Below, one piece after another: positions 62,396 to 64,000 of a stretch of 64,000 nucleotides of DNA. The notes beneath the pieces are model-generated. The model worked only from the letters and a program-made list of their open reading frames with translations. It had not been told where the DNA came from and searched no databases. A program made the translations under genes and the position numbers. Position 1 is the stretch's first letter. The number at the start of each line of letters is the position of its first letter. The stretch lies in contig JAUTXW010000203.1 in NCBI GenBank assembly GCA_030620095.1, positions 695,001 to 759,000 on the forward strand. The letters run 5' to 3'. The stretch is from Kuschelorhynchus macadamiae. Taxonomy: Eukaryota > Arthropoda > Insecta > Coleoptera > Curculionidae.

Positions 62396-64000
62396 GTAAA
62401 GTGTATTTTCTCATAATTATTTTTAAAATGTTAATGTATTTTCTTTTTTTAAGTCTAAAACTGATGTTGCAGAATTACAATTTATATATTATTTTGTATT
62501 TATTGTCATCCAAAAATTAAATTAATGTGAAAGGTATTTAACACTTTGGCCACTATATTCACCAAAGCGAGAACTCACTTTGTGTCTACTAGTGTTCATA
62601 TAAGGAATTGTATATTTTGATCCCTTTGTGAATTAAAAGGCCACCATTCCTATATATGTAAATGCAAATATCATATAGTCTATTTTCCCAGTAAATTCTG
62701 GCATTTTTTTCAATGTGTGAATTGACTGTTACATAAAAGATCTATAAACCTGTGTAGATCAAACAACGCTAAAGTCAAAATAGCAAAATGGAAGGTTATG
62801 TGAGACCTAGTCAGAATTTGTCGCAGAATGATTGAAAATGACAAAAAGAAGCACTGTGCAAAAGCTTTCCTCAAATGAGCAGGGCAATAGCCATCAATTT
62901 TTCATTAATGTTTCTGATTATATATCATTTCATTCTTCAACATTTTGCTGTGGAATAAAATTGTACTCAAAGTTTCAGTGATTAGAGTTTTGATTAAAAC
63001 CACATTGATAAACACACATACCAAATACTAAACTATAAGAGGAAAAAACTAGTTATTAGTAAAGAAAGTGTAAATGAAATATTTAACAATGAAAATCTTG
63101 AAATGTAAAGTAAAGCAGACACTGCAAGTCTCGACAAAAAGAAAAAAAAACTTAAACAAATTTGCAGTGGGGCAAACTTGCCATGAAGAATATGGTTAAA
63201 AAGTCTTGGGCCATATGTAAAAAAGTGTACAAAAATGGTAAATATAGGGTTTTCATTTATATTTTCACACACATCTAGAGCTTAAACTATAGCAGTATCT
63301 GTTCAGAAAATCAATTTTTTTTTAAATAATTAAAAATTTGAAGCGGTACAGGGTTTTCATTTATATTTTGACAGTATGTACAGTTTTAACTATAGGAGAC
63401 ATAAAAAAAATTTTAAATACAAAAGTTGTTGGATTTTTTGTGTATTAACTTATAAGAATACCAACAATTATTGAAAGTAGAAAAATTAGATAACATATTT
63501 TTAATTAAATGGGTCTTTCAGACTGAGTATAAATATAGCAGGTTGAATACCTTTATCTCCTGTATAAAAAACAATAACTTTTAAATGTAAACACACATTT
63601 ATAATTTTTCCTGAAAATTAAAAAGTTAAAATAAGCTCCAAATATACTGTTACATTTTCCAGTGAAATAATGCTCAATATTGACAGACAACTTAAAGGCT
63701 TGTGTTTCTGAAGAAGACAAGGAAAAATTGTTTGGAGTCTTGTGTGACATCTGTGATCAGCTGATATGTAAGAATTGCAGTGGAATAATGGCATCAGGGT
63801 TCTTGCAAGTACTTCCAGAACATTATGTGAATTTTGTGCCAACTTTGAGAATTATTCAAAACTCTTTCAGAGTGTGGAAAATCTAGACAAGGAGTAACTT
63901 CACTTTGAATACCTCTTTAAAATACAACTGCTTCAGCAATAAGAACATCTACAACATCGAAATAATATTAGATCCCCTAAAACAACAAAATAATTTTATC
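62396..64000 (+). other. TTD14 intron 2, running off the window
   Basis: No continuation of the NTPase domain was recognised. A plus-strand open stretch at 63,680-63,884 looks like a transposon zinc-finger fragment. Confidence 0.6.
63680..63884 (+). pseudogene. Possible retroelement ORF1 zinc-finger fragment
   Basis: Contains CDICDQLICKNCSGI, a C-x2-C-x5-C-x2-C spacing like the PHD-type finger at the start of some insect LINE or unclassified TE proteins (C-x2-C-x4-L-x-C-x2-C-S). The second half of the finger appears to have lost its cysteines. Weak call. Confidence 0.35.

Overview
This is a 64 kb piece of an AT-rich animal nuclear genome, almost certainly an insect. Short exons sit in long introns, all splice sites seen are GT-AG, and the introns are full of LINE, hAT, mariner and gypsy remains and very long (TA)n tracts. 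The flightless-I protein reads closest to insect versions as I remember them. The LINE C-termini resemble those common in beetles, so Coleoptera is my best guess, but only a guess. No prokaryotic feature, CRISPR array or RNA gene could be supported.

Layout, left to right. (1) 1-1312, minus strand: the first exon of a replication protein A 14-kDa subunit (RPA3); the rest runs off the window or was not found. (2) 1.5-12.2 kb: no gene; several inverted-repeat elements, small hAT remains and MITE-like repeats. (3) 13,063-14,896, plus: a complete two-exon gene for EMRE, the essential regulator of the mitochondrial calcium uniporter. (4) 16,177-55,610, minus: flightless-I (fliI). I could place 22 exons covering 3,732 coding bases (1,243 residues) in one unbroken frame, from the LRR repeats to six gelsolin-like repeats, over 39 kb. 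(5) Inside the 9.5 kb intron 20 of fliI, on the opposite strand, lies a two-exon, diverged RPL17 (uL22) paralogue (23,838-25,749). (6) 57,684 onward, plus: the first two exons of TTD14 (TRPL translocation defect protein 14 family), head-to-head with fliI; its 4.6 kb intron 1 holds a degraded LINE and it continues past the window.

Most of the extra length of fliI and TTD14 comes from mobile DNA. The best preserved element is a Tc1/mariner-superfamily transposon of the DD41D type (31,813-33,877) with 294-bp inverted repeats and an apparently intact 362-residue transposase, sitting in the middle of a (TA)n microsatellite in fliI intron 13. Intron 11 holds a LINE endonuclease fragment interrupted by about eight degenerate ~120-bp tandem units. 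Intron 6 holds a broken Ty3/gypsy element with one LTR, flanked by pieces of LINEs. Intron 20 also holds a hAT relic with recognisable 8-bp target duplication.

The host genes do not form a pathway: EMRE is mitochondrial, fliI is an actin regulator, TTD14 concerns membrane-protein trafficking, RPA3 DNA replication. I found no convincing new multi-gene system. The items most worth following are the diverged RPL17 paralogue (and a fragment related to it 3.3 kb away), the young DD41D element, the tandem-repeat insertion, and several undescribed inverted-repeat families.
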